DNA of 64,000 nucleotides from Amblyornis subalaris (lineage: Eukaryota > Chordata > Aves > Passeriformes > Ptilonorhynchidae): contig JACAXG010000018.1 in NCBI GenBank assembly GCA_018881555.1, positions 3,427,561-3,491,560 of the forward strand, given 5' to 3'. This document shows positions 1-12,697 of the stretch, piece after piece. The first letter of the stretch is position 1, and every line of letters starts with the position of its first letter. A program made the position numbers and the translations under genes. The notes below the pieces were generated by a model, which saw nothing but the letters and a program-made list of their open reading frames with translations, was not told the DNA's origin and searched no databases.

Positions 1-70
1 TATTAAAAAGAACAGCAGCAAACCAAAAAAACCAAGGAAGACTTGTCTTTGTATTTACGAAGCAAAATAA

Positions 71-721
71 TGTTACTGAAATCTCGAACTATTATATTGC
101 CTGCCTTATCTACTTCTGTCAGGAATAAAGGGACAANTCTTGTTTAATTAAAAGAACAGGTAATTTACTAACAGAAAAATAATTAGGGAAAAAAAAGGAA
201 AAAATATTTGAAATCTGGAATTCAAAAAAAATAAAAGTAAATAAACCGGGTACGCAGGATCAGAGACCTGAAGCACCTGCCCGGCTGATAACCCAGGCAC
301 GAAGTCTTCCAGCACTGGGCTCTGCTTCAGCTAGTCCGAAACAGGGTAAATTAATTAAATCTCTCCGAGGAGATAGGGCAGTAACCTCAGTGTCAACCTT
401 TACCCAAGCTAGTCCACGGCAAGAGAGCAGCTCCTGCGGCTNTGCAGGGGTTTTTACTGTCTCCTGGTTCCACCCCCGACCGCCCACAGTCCAGCCCACA
501 AGGCCCAGGAGGATTGGTGCAGTCCCGCGGTGAAGTCATGCAAGTCCTCCCATGGCTCGCTGCCGTCAGGGGAAGAGTCCCTCGGCGGGAAAATCATTCT
601 AATTGAAATGCAGGCCAGGGTGGGGCTGNGCTGCAGCTTAACTGCTAGTTGCTAGAAATAGCCCGGGGCTTCCCCAGGAGGGTCTGCTGTACCTTAATAT
701 CAGGGCTTAAAAGAATACTCA
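71..721 (-). mobile_element. CpG-rich block, probable retroviral LTR (minus strand)
   Basis: About 245-660 is much richer in G+C and CpG than nearly all the rest of the window. Read on the minus strand it has a promoter order: a CCAAT box (513-517), a GGGCGG box (480-485) and a TATA-like AGTAAAAA (451-458). These are followed about 300 bp later by an ATTAAA polyadenylation-type signal near 128-136 and a possible terminal ACA at 71-73. That order (U3 promoter, then R/U5 with poly(A) signal) is what a solo LTR shows. The edges are guesses: TG/CA ends at 721 and 71 are possible, but I saw no convincing target-site duplication. The 79-codon frame inside (260-499, minus) resembles no family I know. 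The alternative is a small CpG island with a cellular promoter. The LTR reading is inference. Confidence 0.4.
451..517 (-). promoter_or_regulatory. CCAAT / GC-box / TATA-like promoter core
   Basis: On the minus strand, CCAAT (513-517), GGGCGG (480-485) and AGTAAAAA (451-458) lie in the usual order and about 25-30 bp apart. Transcription would run toward position 1. The motifs are seen in the sequence; activity is inferred. It lies inside the CpG-rich LTR-like block. Confidence 0.35.
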
Positions 722-3700
722 AAAGGGAATAGGCAGTTTTTCTAACATAGGAAAACTCATGAAAATTAACTAAAACAACACACAAATATCTTGAATCAAT
801 CCAACAGCCTACTAGTTAACATACTTTTAACACTAAAATTTCATAAAACTGTTTTAAAACATGTCTTCAACAATTAACTTTTTCAAACTTTAAAAACATT
901 CCCAGAGGGAAACTTCATAAACTATGGTCTTAACATTCATCCTATAACAATCAAATTTGATAAAAGATTTTTAACAACTTCTCAACATCACTAACAATTA
1001 AACTCATTAAACATCTTAATAACTTTTAAATCAATTAAGGGATCATTAAAAACATGCNAAAGCCAATAATAGGGGTGTTCATAAATAACAACTTCCAATA
1101 TGTAAAATGGATTGACTTTGATTAAGAGTGTTCTTGAGGATAAGAATGTAAGTTAGTGGATACAGTTAACCAGCTTGGATGGATGATGCAATACAAACTT
1201 TTCTTACTAAAACACAGCTAGAAATAAAGTTTCCAGCTTTAGTATACTATAATGGTAATTCATGAGTAACCTGTTTTCTCACATTAATTTTAAGCTGGCA
1301 GGCTTCCATTATATAATGTTGACTTTGGAGTGAACTCCTTCAAAGCTCTCTTGAAGGCATTAACTTTCAATTTCAAAACTGCTGTAGAGGAAAAGAGATA
1401 TTGGATCTCCTTGGAATAGTTATGCTGTGAGGGAAATGCTGTTCTTGCTCCTGGGTTAGAAACTATGCTGAGAAGGCTCACAGCCTGTTGGGAACATCGC
1501 ATTTGGACTGAGCTGTCAGTATTCTCTGCTCAGAAATTGTTGTAGAAAATGAATAGTGTACCAACTGTCTTCATCACTAATAATCTGTCTACAGAACTAA
1601 AGGTACGGGAGGGGAAAAAACTGTGAATGTGGTTACTACAAATAAATCAGTAATTAGATGCAGAAGTGTGAAGTTTTTGCTTTAAAAAGTTACACAGTAA
1701 AGTGATGAAATGGCTATATCTGAATTTTTTTATCATTTTAGGAAACCTTGATATAACTGCTAAAGAGCCCAAAAGCAGTCTTGAGGCTCATAAACTGTAT
1801 TTTTAACCTTTTACTAGGTATATTTGGGGTTTTGCAAACTGAAGACTGCAGATAACTTGTGACAGCACTCAGAACATGTGGGTTCAGTACTGGCTTTTCT
1901 GCAAGTCCTAGACTATGCAATATCTCCTCAAAACTACCTCTGGTGCACCAGCATTGGGATAGAAGATTGTGCAGAGTTCCTGAGGGTGACATTTAATGGA
2001 CTGTTTGCAGACCAAGAGGCAGTAAGACCACACCACTATCACCTTGCAAACTGCTAATTAGACCTCCTGAGGGAGAGCTTCCTGCCTTGGGCTCAGCCCT
2101 GGGCTACACACTTGTGTTGCTGAGGCAAGCCTGAGCTACCAATACTCATGTATGGCATGGCTCTATGCACTCCCCAGTTTTGGTCTTGTTTGGTTTCTTC
2201 ATCATGTTCCATGACATAAGGTGAATATGCTCTGAGACCTCTCTGATTTAAAGGGAGTTTGGCAATGCTCAACCCATCATAGCCCTTTAGACTTCTTTGT
2301 GTCAAACAAATATTAACATCCATAAACTGTTGAATAAGTCTTAACATATCGTTATGTTAGTGTTCTCCAAATGCAACTTTCCAAACTTATTTGACAAGCT
2401 CTTGTCTTTCCTATTAAAAGATATATCATAAGAGGTTTCCCATAAAATCCCAAGTGGCTGGCTAGTGACAGAAGCAATNAAATATAACTTCCAACAGGAC
2501 ATTGTAAACCTCAAGTCTTAAAGATAGTAATGCTGAGAACTAAAATCTTCTCTTACTCTTTTGCACTTTGAAACTCCCTTACTCTTTTGCACTTTGTAGC
2601 TACGCTCAAGTTTGCAGCACAGCCAACCTTGACAAAGTTGGAAGATCAGGGAAGCCCCTCCAAAAAATTCTTCTCTTCTATGCTATTGAACCACTCAGAA
2701 ATAAATACTTTAACAATATAATATGCTGCTTCAAGGTGTTACTAACACCATGGGAGTCTACAGATATTCTTTGCCAATGAAGTCTGTCAGAGACTGAGGC
2801 TTTCTACCACAAATGCAAAAACTGAGAACAGGCCTGCTGTAGCTTGCCATAAGACAAGTATCTACTGTCTGCAGGAAACTGATGGTGTGCCTTAAAGAGT
2901 GGGAAGGAGGGATGCTGATGCTGTGATGAGGAGGGAGACAAGGGATGGTTTCTTACCGAGAAAAAAAATGTTATATAAATAAATACTGTAATAAATGGAA
3001 ACACAGACAGAAAGAAAAAAGAACAATCCAGGAGGGCATAGATGAAAAAACCTAGCACATATTTTAGACACAACCTGGCAGGAAAGAGAATACAAATGTG
3101 CCAAAATTAATATACTGCAGCAGAATGCCAGTTTTATTCTACTCATTCATCACTATATATGATTTCATATCCTGTTGACAAAAAATGGTGCTTTTGTGGG
3201 TTCGGTGATACTCCTGGAGGAAAGCTGCACTGGGGACAGAGAAGTCTGAATAATCAAAACATGGGAGACAGGAAACATTTGCAAAGCACATCTCTCGTGT
3301 TTGGAGGAACACAACAAACTGCCAGGGAAACCACTCTCAAAAATATTTGCTAATGGCTGTCTCCAAAGGCTTTCTGGATAAGATGGCCCTGTGTGCAAGA
3401 AAAGATGGAGCTACAAATCCCACCTTGGCCTACTCAATCTGAACCTACACTGCCCAATCCTGCTGCCTCTTTGGTTGTGGACATATGCCACCTCTGTCTC
3501 TCCCTCCTTCCTCTTTAGATCTCACTGCTCCCTGACATCTCTTACAGCTGCTGCTGTGCTTGATGGCTAACTCACTTCAATTAAAATGAGTTTGCAATAA
3601 CATGTAGTATAATTCCTCTCTTTGTCTGTTTCTTCCTAACATAGGTTAGCTTTCTTCCTAACCCTATCAGAATTACCTATAATCGTCGCACAGTTACAAG

Positions 3701-5151
3701 CTCGGTTCAAACGAATCTCTCTAGAAAGGAGGCACAAATCCACTGAAAGACTTTCTGATTGTCTGCTTTGCTATGAGGCAGTCTAAATCTGAGGGAGCCT
3801 ACTACAAGGCTGTCCCTGCAGCAAGAAGGCTGGATTTTTGTTCTTGTGGACAAATTTGTGCATGGGTGTGCACATGGAGAGTGTGTGTGTCCCAATCAGA
3901 ATAAAACCAAAATTCAGAATACTGGTCATTTACAATGAAATTATTTTTCTCAAAATTTCTTGGGTGTGCAAACTCAGGTGCCAAGATGCAGTCATTGATA
4001 TGCCAAGACACAAACAGTCCTGTGTGAATAGACTAGGACCTTGGCAGGACAAAGGGAACCTTTTGTGAAACACATGTGGTGGTAAGTGTCAGCAACTGGT
4101 AATGGTTACTCTGAGCACATCCTACATTTCCATCTCTTTAGAACTCATTGCCAGAGTAGGGACACAGCACACCTCTCTTCTGTCCATGTATACAAACATA
4201 GGTGTAATATCCTACCCAAAAATTTTGTGTTAATTTTGCATTGCAAAAATTCTGACTTCTTTTTAGAGCATACTCTGACATTAATTATAGTCTCCCCATG
4301 TATCAATGACTCACACGTCTGTAGGAAGACAAGGGTACTAGACAAACCCCAGACCACAGTTCTGTCCTGAAAATGTAACATTTTAAATAATATAGTTAAG
4401 ATTATTTTAATATTTTGTGAAACAATGAATATATGACAGCAAAAAAGAAGTACTGAAACCTCCTTCCTCTTATACGTCATCGCTTTCAGAAATATTAGCA
4501 GTGTTTTCCTGATGGTGTTAAATCTATCCTCTATAAGGTACAATACAATTTGGAAGAGGCTAAACTGAAGATGTTTGTTAAGCATGATTTTCAAACAAGA
4601 AAACCTCTACTTAGATATGTCTTATTCTAATGCCTACTCTAACAGTGAAGATTTGAATTTTTACAGTAGCTCAAAGCTTCATGCATTCACAACAGAATTG
4701 TGCAAATTAAAGATACAAATTAGTAAAGCAAAGTGTGAATTCAAGGTTCATACTAATTCCAAGTCTATCCATCATGACAGGTAGGTGATCCATTGTGGTC
4801 TCAGAGCTGATCATTTGGCCCATACTTTAAAATATTATCCCACAGGTTTTGCTAGTTGTCAGACCCATTCTACTCCAGTACTTTTGGTAACCCTTCTGGA
4901 GCTCTTACTGTCACTTAGCATATGTGCACTCTAATTCCACAGAAAAGCTAAGGAATCTATATGAATCTGATTTGCATTCAACTACTTTTTAATGACCTCA
5001 TTAGCATTACCTTTTTATCCTTCAACAGTGATTATTTAAATCAGAATCTTTTTGTTTTAATGGAGTGCTGTCAAAGAGATGAGAGGCCTTTGGGTTACCT
5101 CTCCAGAAGTACTTTGGAAAAAAAGGTCAGTGCTACTGTAGCTAGCTTGCA
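722..5151. other. Unique AT-rich DNA, no gene seen
   Basis: No recognised repeat or gene. 722-1100 is especially AT-rich. The longest open frame of the whole window lies here (4145-4594, minus, 149 codons). It has no recognisable domain and a low-complexity hydrophobic composition, so I treat it as chance. A short direct repeat lies at 2553-2596. Confidence 0.6.
2553..2596. repeat. 18-bp direct repeat pair
   Basis: The 18-mer TTACTCTTTTGCACTTTG occurs at 2553-2570 and again at 2579-2596, separated by 8 bp. It looks like a local slippage duplication with no evident function. Confidence 0.8.
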
Positions 5152-5420
5152 GAATTCATGGAATCATAGAAGGGTTTGAGTTGGACGGGGACCTTGCAGA
5201 TCATCTAGTTCCAACCTCCCTGCCATGGTCAGGGACACTTTTCACTAGACCGGGTTGCTCAGAGCCCCATCCAAGCTGGCCTTGAACACGTCCAGGGACG
5301 GAGCATTCACAACTTCCCTGGGCAACCTGTTCCAGTGTAAAAGTCCAAAGTAAAGAACTTTTTCCTAATATCTGATCTAAACCTCCCCTCTTTCAGTTTG
5401 AATCCATTCATGATTGGCTT
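5152..5420 (-). mobile_element. CR1 LINE fragment, 3' end
   Basis: The plus strand reads the reverse complement of a bird CR1 3' end. The octamer tail (AATCATAGAA) starts near 5161, then GTTTGAGTTGGA, GATCATCTAGTTCCAACC and CCTGTTCCAGTG follow, as in the C-terminal part of ORF2 and the short 3' UTR. The element therefore lies on the minus strand with its 3' end at about 5152. It is severely 5'-truncated, as most bird CR1 copies are (about 270 bp of a 4-5 kb full element). It has no intact coding sequence and is dead. The left end is sharp because of the octamers; the right end near 5420 fades into unrelated sequence. Confidence 0.93.
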
Positions 5421-8404
5421 TCTGGGCTAATTAAATACCTGTCTGCTTCTTAACCACCCCAGCTTGTAGGTTACCATTGTCGACTACTGCTGAAGCAACT
5501 TTTTCTGCTACTTCTTCCATCGAGGCGATGACCTCTAAAGTACAACTGTGGGGCAGTGAAGCCTGCAACTCACAAGCTAGAATCACCTCACCCTGTCTGT
5601 TGGAACATGAGTTCAGTGCCAGAACTAAGCAGTTGACCATACTGGTTCAGTTCAACACTGTCTCTTCAACAGACACAAACTCTGTAAGTCACTATTGTCT
5701 CTGTAAGACACCAATCTCTAATCCGAAATTTGGATCCTCAAAACCTTTACTCAGCTTCTGACTGCTCCATGGACACATGCATGCTATAGAAATGGTTTCC
5801 CCTCAGTGAAACTATGTATGTGTGCCTGAATGGAAGCTCCTGGGCATGGTAGTGCTAAGCAGGTAATTGTCAAAATATAGCAGGATGCATATGGCAGATA
5901 TTCCTCTCCCAGTGACCTATAACTACCAAAATTCCTTGCACTGAACTTGGCAGTACTCTGTGCTCTCTCCTCCTTGTCAGTAGTTGGTGGCTAGATATTT
6001 ATCCAGAAAATGAAAAACCAAAATCAATTCTGTCTGATAGCAGGAATATCTACATCTTTCTTCCAAAGATCTCTACCAAACACAACAGGTCTGTGATTCA
6101 CCTAGACTTTAGGGTCCTGTCATAGGAGCATTCAATAGGGGCTGAGGGAAACAGCAGAGTGACTGGAACTCAAAAATGTACCTTGCATACTAGCCTAGAA
6201 ACTCAGTCCTACTTTCTTAAGGTTTTTTCAAATCACTGAATATATTAGGAGAAAGGGCTGTCAAAAGTACTTCTCAAATTTACTCAAATGCATGGCCAAA
6301 TGCTCTACCGGTTGTGATTTTGGGTATTGTCTCTAGTGCAGCAGGCAGCATCGTTCTGAGACCAGAAATAGGAAAAAGGAAATTTTTGTATCTGTGCAAA
6401 GTTGTCTTAGGTAGCTGAATAATTATTAATTGCTCTGGTTCACCCAGGCCACTGTGATTTCTGTTTGCCTCAGGAAAAACTATAGTCTCCTTCAGGCTGT
6501 AAACCAAACCAAGCCTCTTTGCTATGTCCTTGCTTGCAGTTATTTTGTAGGACAAAAACTGTAGCACTTCCCACCCTGTGCACACTGCAGTTTGATACCT
6601 CGAGGGTTGCAATGTATCCTGGATTAAATGAATTAGCTGAAGTTACAGTTCCAAGGAAGACTGCCATCTTTGCATAAATTTACAGTTATTTTTTCTGAAT
6701 GTGCTGTACAGACAGACTTTGATATTATGATCTGTTTTCAATATTCATCTTTTCAAAATGTCAGAGCAGAGGGAGGCCTTCATGGTTAAGATTACAGCTA
6801 CATTTGGACTGATTTTAAATGAATAATGGAGAGTATGTATCGTGTTGTCTGGGAATAATGTTAGAGTTACTGAAAACTGGGGCTTCTGACTCACAAGATT
6901 TTTAGTGCTATTATTTAATGACTGAGTTCCAGGGAGACAAAGAACATCTTCCAGCTGAATCTGGATAACTGCAAAGTCAGGCGTGAAAGAGGCTGAAGCA
7001 AAGACAGCTCAGCACAGCACAGTGCTTTAATCTATCTTTTACAACATTCACTAGAGAACTCTCAGTCTATATCACCACATCATTCCTGGATTTTTTATTT
7101 TGAGAACTATCTGAAACACACTAGCAGCCTAAAGTACAAGGATCATTGATTTTTGCTAACCTAGCTGAGGGCTTTAGGCTACAGAATTAGACTACTAAAT
7201 CCCAGAGCACTAAGCTCTATACCTGCAAGACACTGCACCTTTTTTATATAAGAATTTTCTAGGGGTTTTTTATGGTCAGAAGCTCTTGTGCAGGGATAAC
7301 AATTATTTGTTGCCTGAAGAAGGCCCATGACAGTCCTTTCATGATAGGCATAGTACAGATCCTTGGTAAGACAGGTTGATATAGAAAGATTACAATAAAA
7401 AAGTGAGATGAAATATATTGTTTCTTGATTTGTAAAAATATTTGAGATTTTGGAATAAATGTCAAAATAAAAAGAGAATCTTATTTTAAAAATTGATCAG
7501 TTGGTTCATCATACATCATAATAGTTTTGAGAATTACATTTTTATTTTGACTTTTAAACATAAGTCATTAATATTTCACTTACTAATACGTTGAAGCCCA
7601 GGTCCTTTTCCAGTAAAGAATAGGATCATTAGTTTGGAAAATATCAGCATAGACTTCTAAAACTTTTAGCAGTGTTTCCCTGTAGTTTCTAAGCTGGGAC
7701 ATTTACTAACATTAAAATGGTTTCCAATCACTGCAGAAAGTTGCAAACTGCTTCTACTTTAATACACTGAATACTTGTATCTACTTAAGAAACTGTCCCA
7801 TCAAGGGCTTCTCAGACCACTATTCTCTTACCAAAGCCATGTATTCTTCAAAGATCTATAAACTTTTCCACAAGCCAAGCCCACACACAAAGAAGAATGA
7901 AAACCAAGTGGATTTTAGAACAATTGTGTAATATTCTAAATCTGACAGCAGAGCTGAGGCTGAGACTGCACGACAGAATTTACAGTCATTAACATTAGTA
8001 ATGAAGCACCAATTTGAGAAAGACATGCTTTTGGTGACCATTTTCATTTAAAAAGCCTAACACTTGAAAATGAGTTTTATTCACAACAGCTGCCATCTGA
8101 AATATACAGCAGGCTTCCTCGGGTGATCGGCATTTTAATCTTTCCTCAATAAACATTGCTAAATATAATTGAGTGGTTCAACAGACTATAGAGTGGCCTC
8201 GAGTTTTTGGGAAATCAAATGAGATTGATAAGATTTTTCGTAGATAACTAGGAGAAAGACTGATATGTCACAGCACTTTTGATAAGAGTGAGGTACAGCC
8301 TTCATAGCTTGACAAACACTGTTATACAAAAAGCAAAAGAAAAATACATATTTAGGGTAATTGATAAAAAAGTCCCCATTGCTATAATCTCTTCCAGCTA
8401 CATC
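5421..8404. other. Unique DNA; one protein-like stretch at its start
   Basis: No recognised repeat. 5431-5640 is open on the minus strand (69 codons, acidic and Val/Ala-rich) and overlaps a 94-codon plus frame at 5477-5761. Neither resembles a family I know. The rest is AT-rich and unremarkable. Confidence 0.5.
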
Positions 8405-8555
8405 TCACAGATTGACAGAATAATCTGAGTTGGAAGGGACTCCTAAAGATCATTGAGTCCAACTCTCAAGTAAATGGCCCATACAGGGACTGAATCCACA
8501 ACCTGGATGTTATTAGCACCATTAACACCATGCTCTCACCAACTGAGCTAATCTC
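8405..8555 (-). mobile_element. tRNA-Ile-derived SINE with CR1 tail (TguSINE1 type)
   Basis: On the minus strand the element begins with a tRNA-like head (8555 down to 8475) that matches tRNA-Ile. The pol III A box TAGCTCAGTTGG is intact (8539-8550), the anticodon region reads GCTAATAAC (AAT), a degraded B box GATTCAGTCCC lies at 8486-8496, and the head ends in the acceptor GGGCCA (8475-8480). The tail (8474-8405) is CR1-like: GAGTTGGACTC, CCTTCCAACTCAG and octamer remnants ATTCTGTCAATCTGTGA. This is the known architecture of passerine TguSINE1, which is moved by CR1 enzymes. An oddity of this copy is a 9-bp tandem duplication in the anticodon arm (8512-8520 and 8521-8529, 8 of 9 bases identical). 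The decayed B box suggests an inactive copy. Confidence 0.87.
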
Positions 8556-11500
8556 AACTCATTGGTGATGAAAAATTGATAGTTCCAAAATGCCTTTTAA
8601 ATTTTATGGTGATCTTAGTTCACGTCCCGGTGTGGTGGAGTCAGTGTGGTGGTCAGACAGCACACCTGGCCTCCAGGCAGTATGGCACTGCCTTGGTGTG
8701 GCACAGCTCCTCAAGGTGCAGCAGTTCCCAAGGGCTACCTGGCCGAGAAGATAATATGTGTGTTATAACCTTCCACAGTCTTTGTCAGTTTTTCATTCAA
8801 TGGTGTCTTAACAGTCACTTGAGAGACATCATACCAGTTCTCTTGACCAATCCAAGTGATATGTACTTTAATGAAAGGTTCCCCCCCTTCCAAAATATAT
8901 GGTTTTGTTTATTGCACAGCCTAACCCCTTACTCTTTGGATTTTACCAAATAAATTCTATTCAAATTGTACATTTCCAAATATAAGCTACACCAGAATCT
9001 AGAAAACAATCCCATGTTATTCCTTCTTCACTGTATTTATAAGATTCAGAAATAATTTCTGTTATAAATCCTTACTTTAAATGGTTGTTATTTAGTGTCA
9101 AAATAAATATTTCTGAAGGGTGTTCAAATTTGACAAAGTTTGTCAGCTTGAGATTATTGCATTTTATTTATTAATCAAAAATTTTTGTATTTCCTAAACA
9201 ACAAGTAGAGATCTAACTCCAGTTCTCTGCGAACAACTTTAATTCACTCCATTGCAGTTTAGTTCAGGAANTGATAAGCAGAACTTCTCTTTACATAATA
9301 ATAATAATGGATATGTACATACTCAGCTAACTATGTTGCATATTTCAGATGTGATTTTACTTGCACATGGATGTACTGGCATCTTCAGAGTGGGAAATTG
9401 AACACAGCATACATTTGATCAGTTTTGAAGTGTTTAGATAGACATTGTCTAATGTCCTTGAACACCTTCACAATGTGTAAAGTGGTTTTACAGTGGCCTA
9501 GATTCTTAGTAAAGTGGTAAATGTTAAATTAACAGCATTGAGCTAATTTGGCTGCAGTCCTTCTACATTAAACTAAAAAAAAAAGGTTTAAATAACCTTT
9601 TCCCCTTATTTAGTTTTGAAAATTTCCTGTGTATGCACAATATAGGGGCACACATATACATTCTTTTCAAGGTATTTTGTTTCTGTTCATCTGAAAGATT
9701 TCTAATCAGTTTGAGTTCATTTGAAATAAAATGGCCAAACTGAGCTGAAAAATGTTTCAAACCAGCTTTAAAGCTGCATGTAAACTATACTTCAAACTGA
9801 GCAGGTGCATCTCTTCCTTGTAGACAATTTCCAACTGAAAGGATAAGAAACATCATTTTCCATGTATACAGGGCCCTGGGCACAAATCCTTGAAAATGTT
9901 GTCCTTAAAATTTATTCTGAAGTTCATTGTAGCTGCAGCATAATGCATTTACCGACATCCTTTAGTACAGTAAATGCCTTTTGGGCCATCTCATTCCATT
10001 CCATAATTGTTTTCTGGGGAAACCCTTACCCTCTACTTGATTTATGCAATACAGATGGTTGGTAAAACTTGAATTTTTATTGATGCATAGTAATATCTTT
10101 CTCAGCACCCTTAAAGAAAGTGACATAATTCTTTAAGACATAATATTACGCTTAGGAATTGCTCTAGAGGGTCATCAATCTTTTGTGAAAGTCTTCCAGC
10201 ACTCTGCTAGTGTTAAATAAACCATGACTAGAATGAAATTCAAAATAGTTTGAGTGATTTCTGCAAAACGTTCTCCATTTGCCAATTATGTAGCACTATA
10301 TTTCATCCTATCAGTTATTCATTATTCTTTGCTAAAAATACAGCAATGGCAAGGGATTTTTGTGAGTTCCAGAAGAATTACAGATGACCCACTTCATGAA
10401 AACTGGGCATTATCTTATAAAATATTACAAAGCTGATAACTAAGTGATGATGAAGCAGTATTTGTTTATGATTGTTGTTTTCTTGATAAGAAACAATATT
10501 CAAACCCAGTGGGAAGAGTGTTTGTTGAAAGCCATCTTCCAAAAAGTTGACTGGGTCATCTGAGCTTTTGCTTAATTCACACCCCATCCTGACGGTTCTT
10601 AGTGAGTACCAGAGTTCCAAAAGGCAAAACCCGAAAGAAATAAGCATAATCTAAATGCGTTGGTCTAGTATCAAAAAAGGTCATACCCATGTCAATGTTT
10701 CTTCTTCACAAATCTGCTTGAAATACTTTATTTGCTACCATGTTCATAACCTTGCTCTGACACCTCCTAATGCCAACCTTTCCTTCAGATTTGTCAATTT
10801 AGCTCAAATCCTAAGTTGGTACTTTTAAAAACAGTCTGAGTTCAGCTGATTAAATCTAATTTTAAAGCATTCAAGGCATTTTTAATGTTGGGGGTGTTTT
10901 GACTTAGATTAAAACCTCAAAGGAACTTCCTTTCAAGTCCCACATCCTCAAGAGCTCTGACCCAGGGATAATGATGTTCCCCCCAGAGCCTGGATCTGCA
11001 TTCTGCAGATTGAAGGCATCAGCCTGGATCTTGAAGAGTTCTTTGCCCATACAGAAAGCTGAGTAAGGGCCCTGTTCAAGGTTCCAATGTGACGCTTAAC
11101 ATAGAAAATAAAAGCAAGGCCCTACAATAAGTTCATAAGGTGGGTGCAGTGGGAAAACAAAGGTTTGGTATTACTTTGTCATTCTCTTTTCTGGCCCCAC
11201 AGGTAACTTTGTCCCAGTTTAACAGGGAAAAAAATTTTGATGTTGCTCACAGTATGTTACATACCATCCTCGTTACTCCTGAAAATCAGAACACACTGAT
11301 ATAGAAGATGGTTATGTTTTGAAATATCTCCGTTTTGTTCAGACTTCCCTTACTAGATAATCTCTCACTACTACCTCTTTGATATGAAGAGATAACAGCT
11401 ACGAGAGGGGACATTTTCTTCTTCTAAAGTAAAAGATGGTGTGATCATTTAGAGATATGATTAGGTGTTGTGCTTTGATTTCCATGCTGGCTGAAAGTCT

Positions 11501-12673
11501 TTAAGCTGTCCTTAATACTAAACACAAAAATAATGAAGAAAATCTAGTTTTCTAAAGTTTGTGTACTATAAGAGACAAAAAATTAAGGAAACATGAGAAA
11601 TAACTGAGGGCGGTTTCTTTAAATTATGGAAAGGTAATAACAAAGTTTATCTCAATTAAAAAAACTGTGTTTACTTCTTGTACTAGTTTATGTCAAATCA
11701 ATTTGAAGTTTATCTTGTGTGCTTTAAATAGTGATTTTCCATTTACAAGGCATATAAAACAAAAAAAATCCTAAAAGCATTGGCCCTTTAGTCCTTATTA
11801 TCCAGGCTTTCATTCCCAGAATGATTTCCACTGCATGATGTAGAAATCAGCTTAACATTTTAGAATAAGCCCCAGAGTAAGCACAGGTATGGTGCAGTGT
11901 TTTGTCAGGCTATTCCACACCGTGTGATTAAAGTGCTCTCAGGAATCAACCGACACTTCTGCCTATCACTTCATTGAGAGCCACCCCCTTTACCTCCCAG
12001 CTGAGGCACCTTCGCACCAGAGACCTTTGGAAAACATACGTTCATGCCTTTGGTGGCAGATAGGCAGGAGCACAAGAGGGTGGCTGTGGCTGGGAGATCG
12101 TGCCATGAACTCAGGTCTGAGTGGAATCATAGGAAATGAGAGGTGATTAGCAGACAATAGAGCCATGGGGAAGACAAATGAAAGCTTTATGATATAGCTT
12201 CATAGAAATAGGAAGTTTGAGTATGACCAGAGGTAAATGCAACATTGACCTGAAGTCCAGCAACTTTTTTTTAATTTTCCAAAAGAAGATTTCATGAAAA
12301 TCAAACAATTCGGGTTGGACAAAACCCAAGTTTTAGTGAATTATATTTCAGTTGAAGATATTTGATCAGCTCTGAGTCTGTAAAACTTACAGACACATAA
12401 GGAGTGGATCGAAATTCACCATCTGCTACTGTAAATAAAAACTTCTATTCTAATGATTAAAGCAAATAGGGCAGCTCTCATGACATCCCTAACACTTCAT
12501 TAAATCAAAAGCCTGCAGCACCTGTAGAACTGACACTTTACTACAATCCCAACATGTGAGACTTGAGTCTGGGAGTGATAATCTTTATTCTTACTGTGAG
12601 TAACGGAGTAAGGCATGCCAGCACTGCAGAAGACAAATTATTAAAAAATATTTATATGCTAAAATTTCTTCAT
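8556..12673. other. Unique DNA, no gene seen
   Basis: 8620-8760, directly next to the SINE, is richer in G+C with GTGTGGTGGAGTC-like wording. It lies inside a 125-codon plus frame (8576-8953) that I do not recognise. The rest is AT-rich. Around 11940-12110 there is another GC-richer patch with short complementary words (AGCCACCC with GGGTGGCT, CTCCCAGC with GCTGGGAG). Their order does not form a simple hairpin. Confidence 0.5.
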
Positions 12674-12697
12674 GAGAGAGAGAGAGAGAGAGAGAGA
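12674..12697. repeat. (GA)n microsatellite
   Basis: About twelve uninterrupted GA units. A simple repeat, likely variable in length between individuals. Confidence 0.95.

Noticed and set aside
4145..4594. 149-codon open frame on the minus strand, longest in the window
   Set aside because: Low-complexity hydrophobic composition, no domain, and about the maximum length expected by chance in AT-rich DNA of this size.
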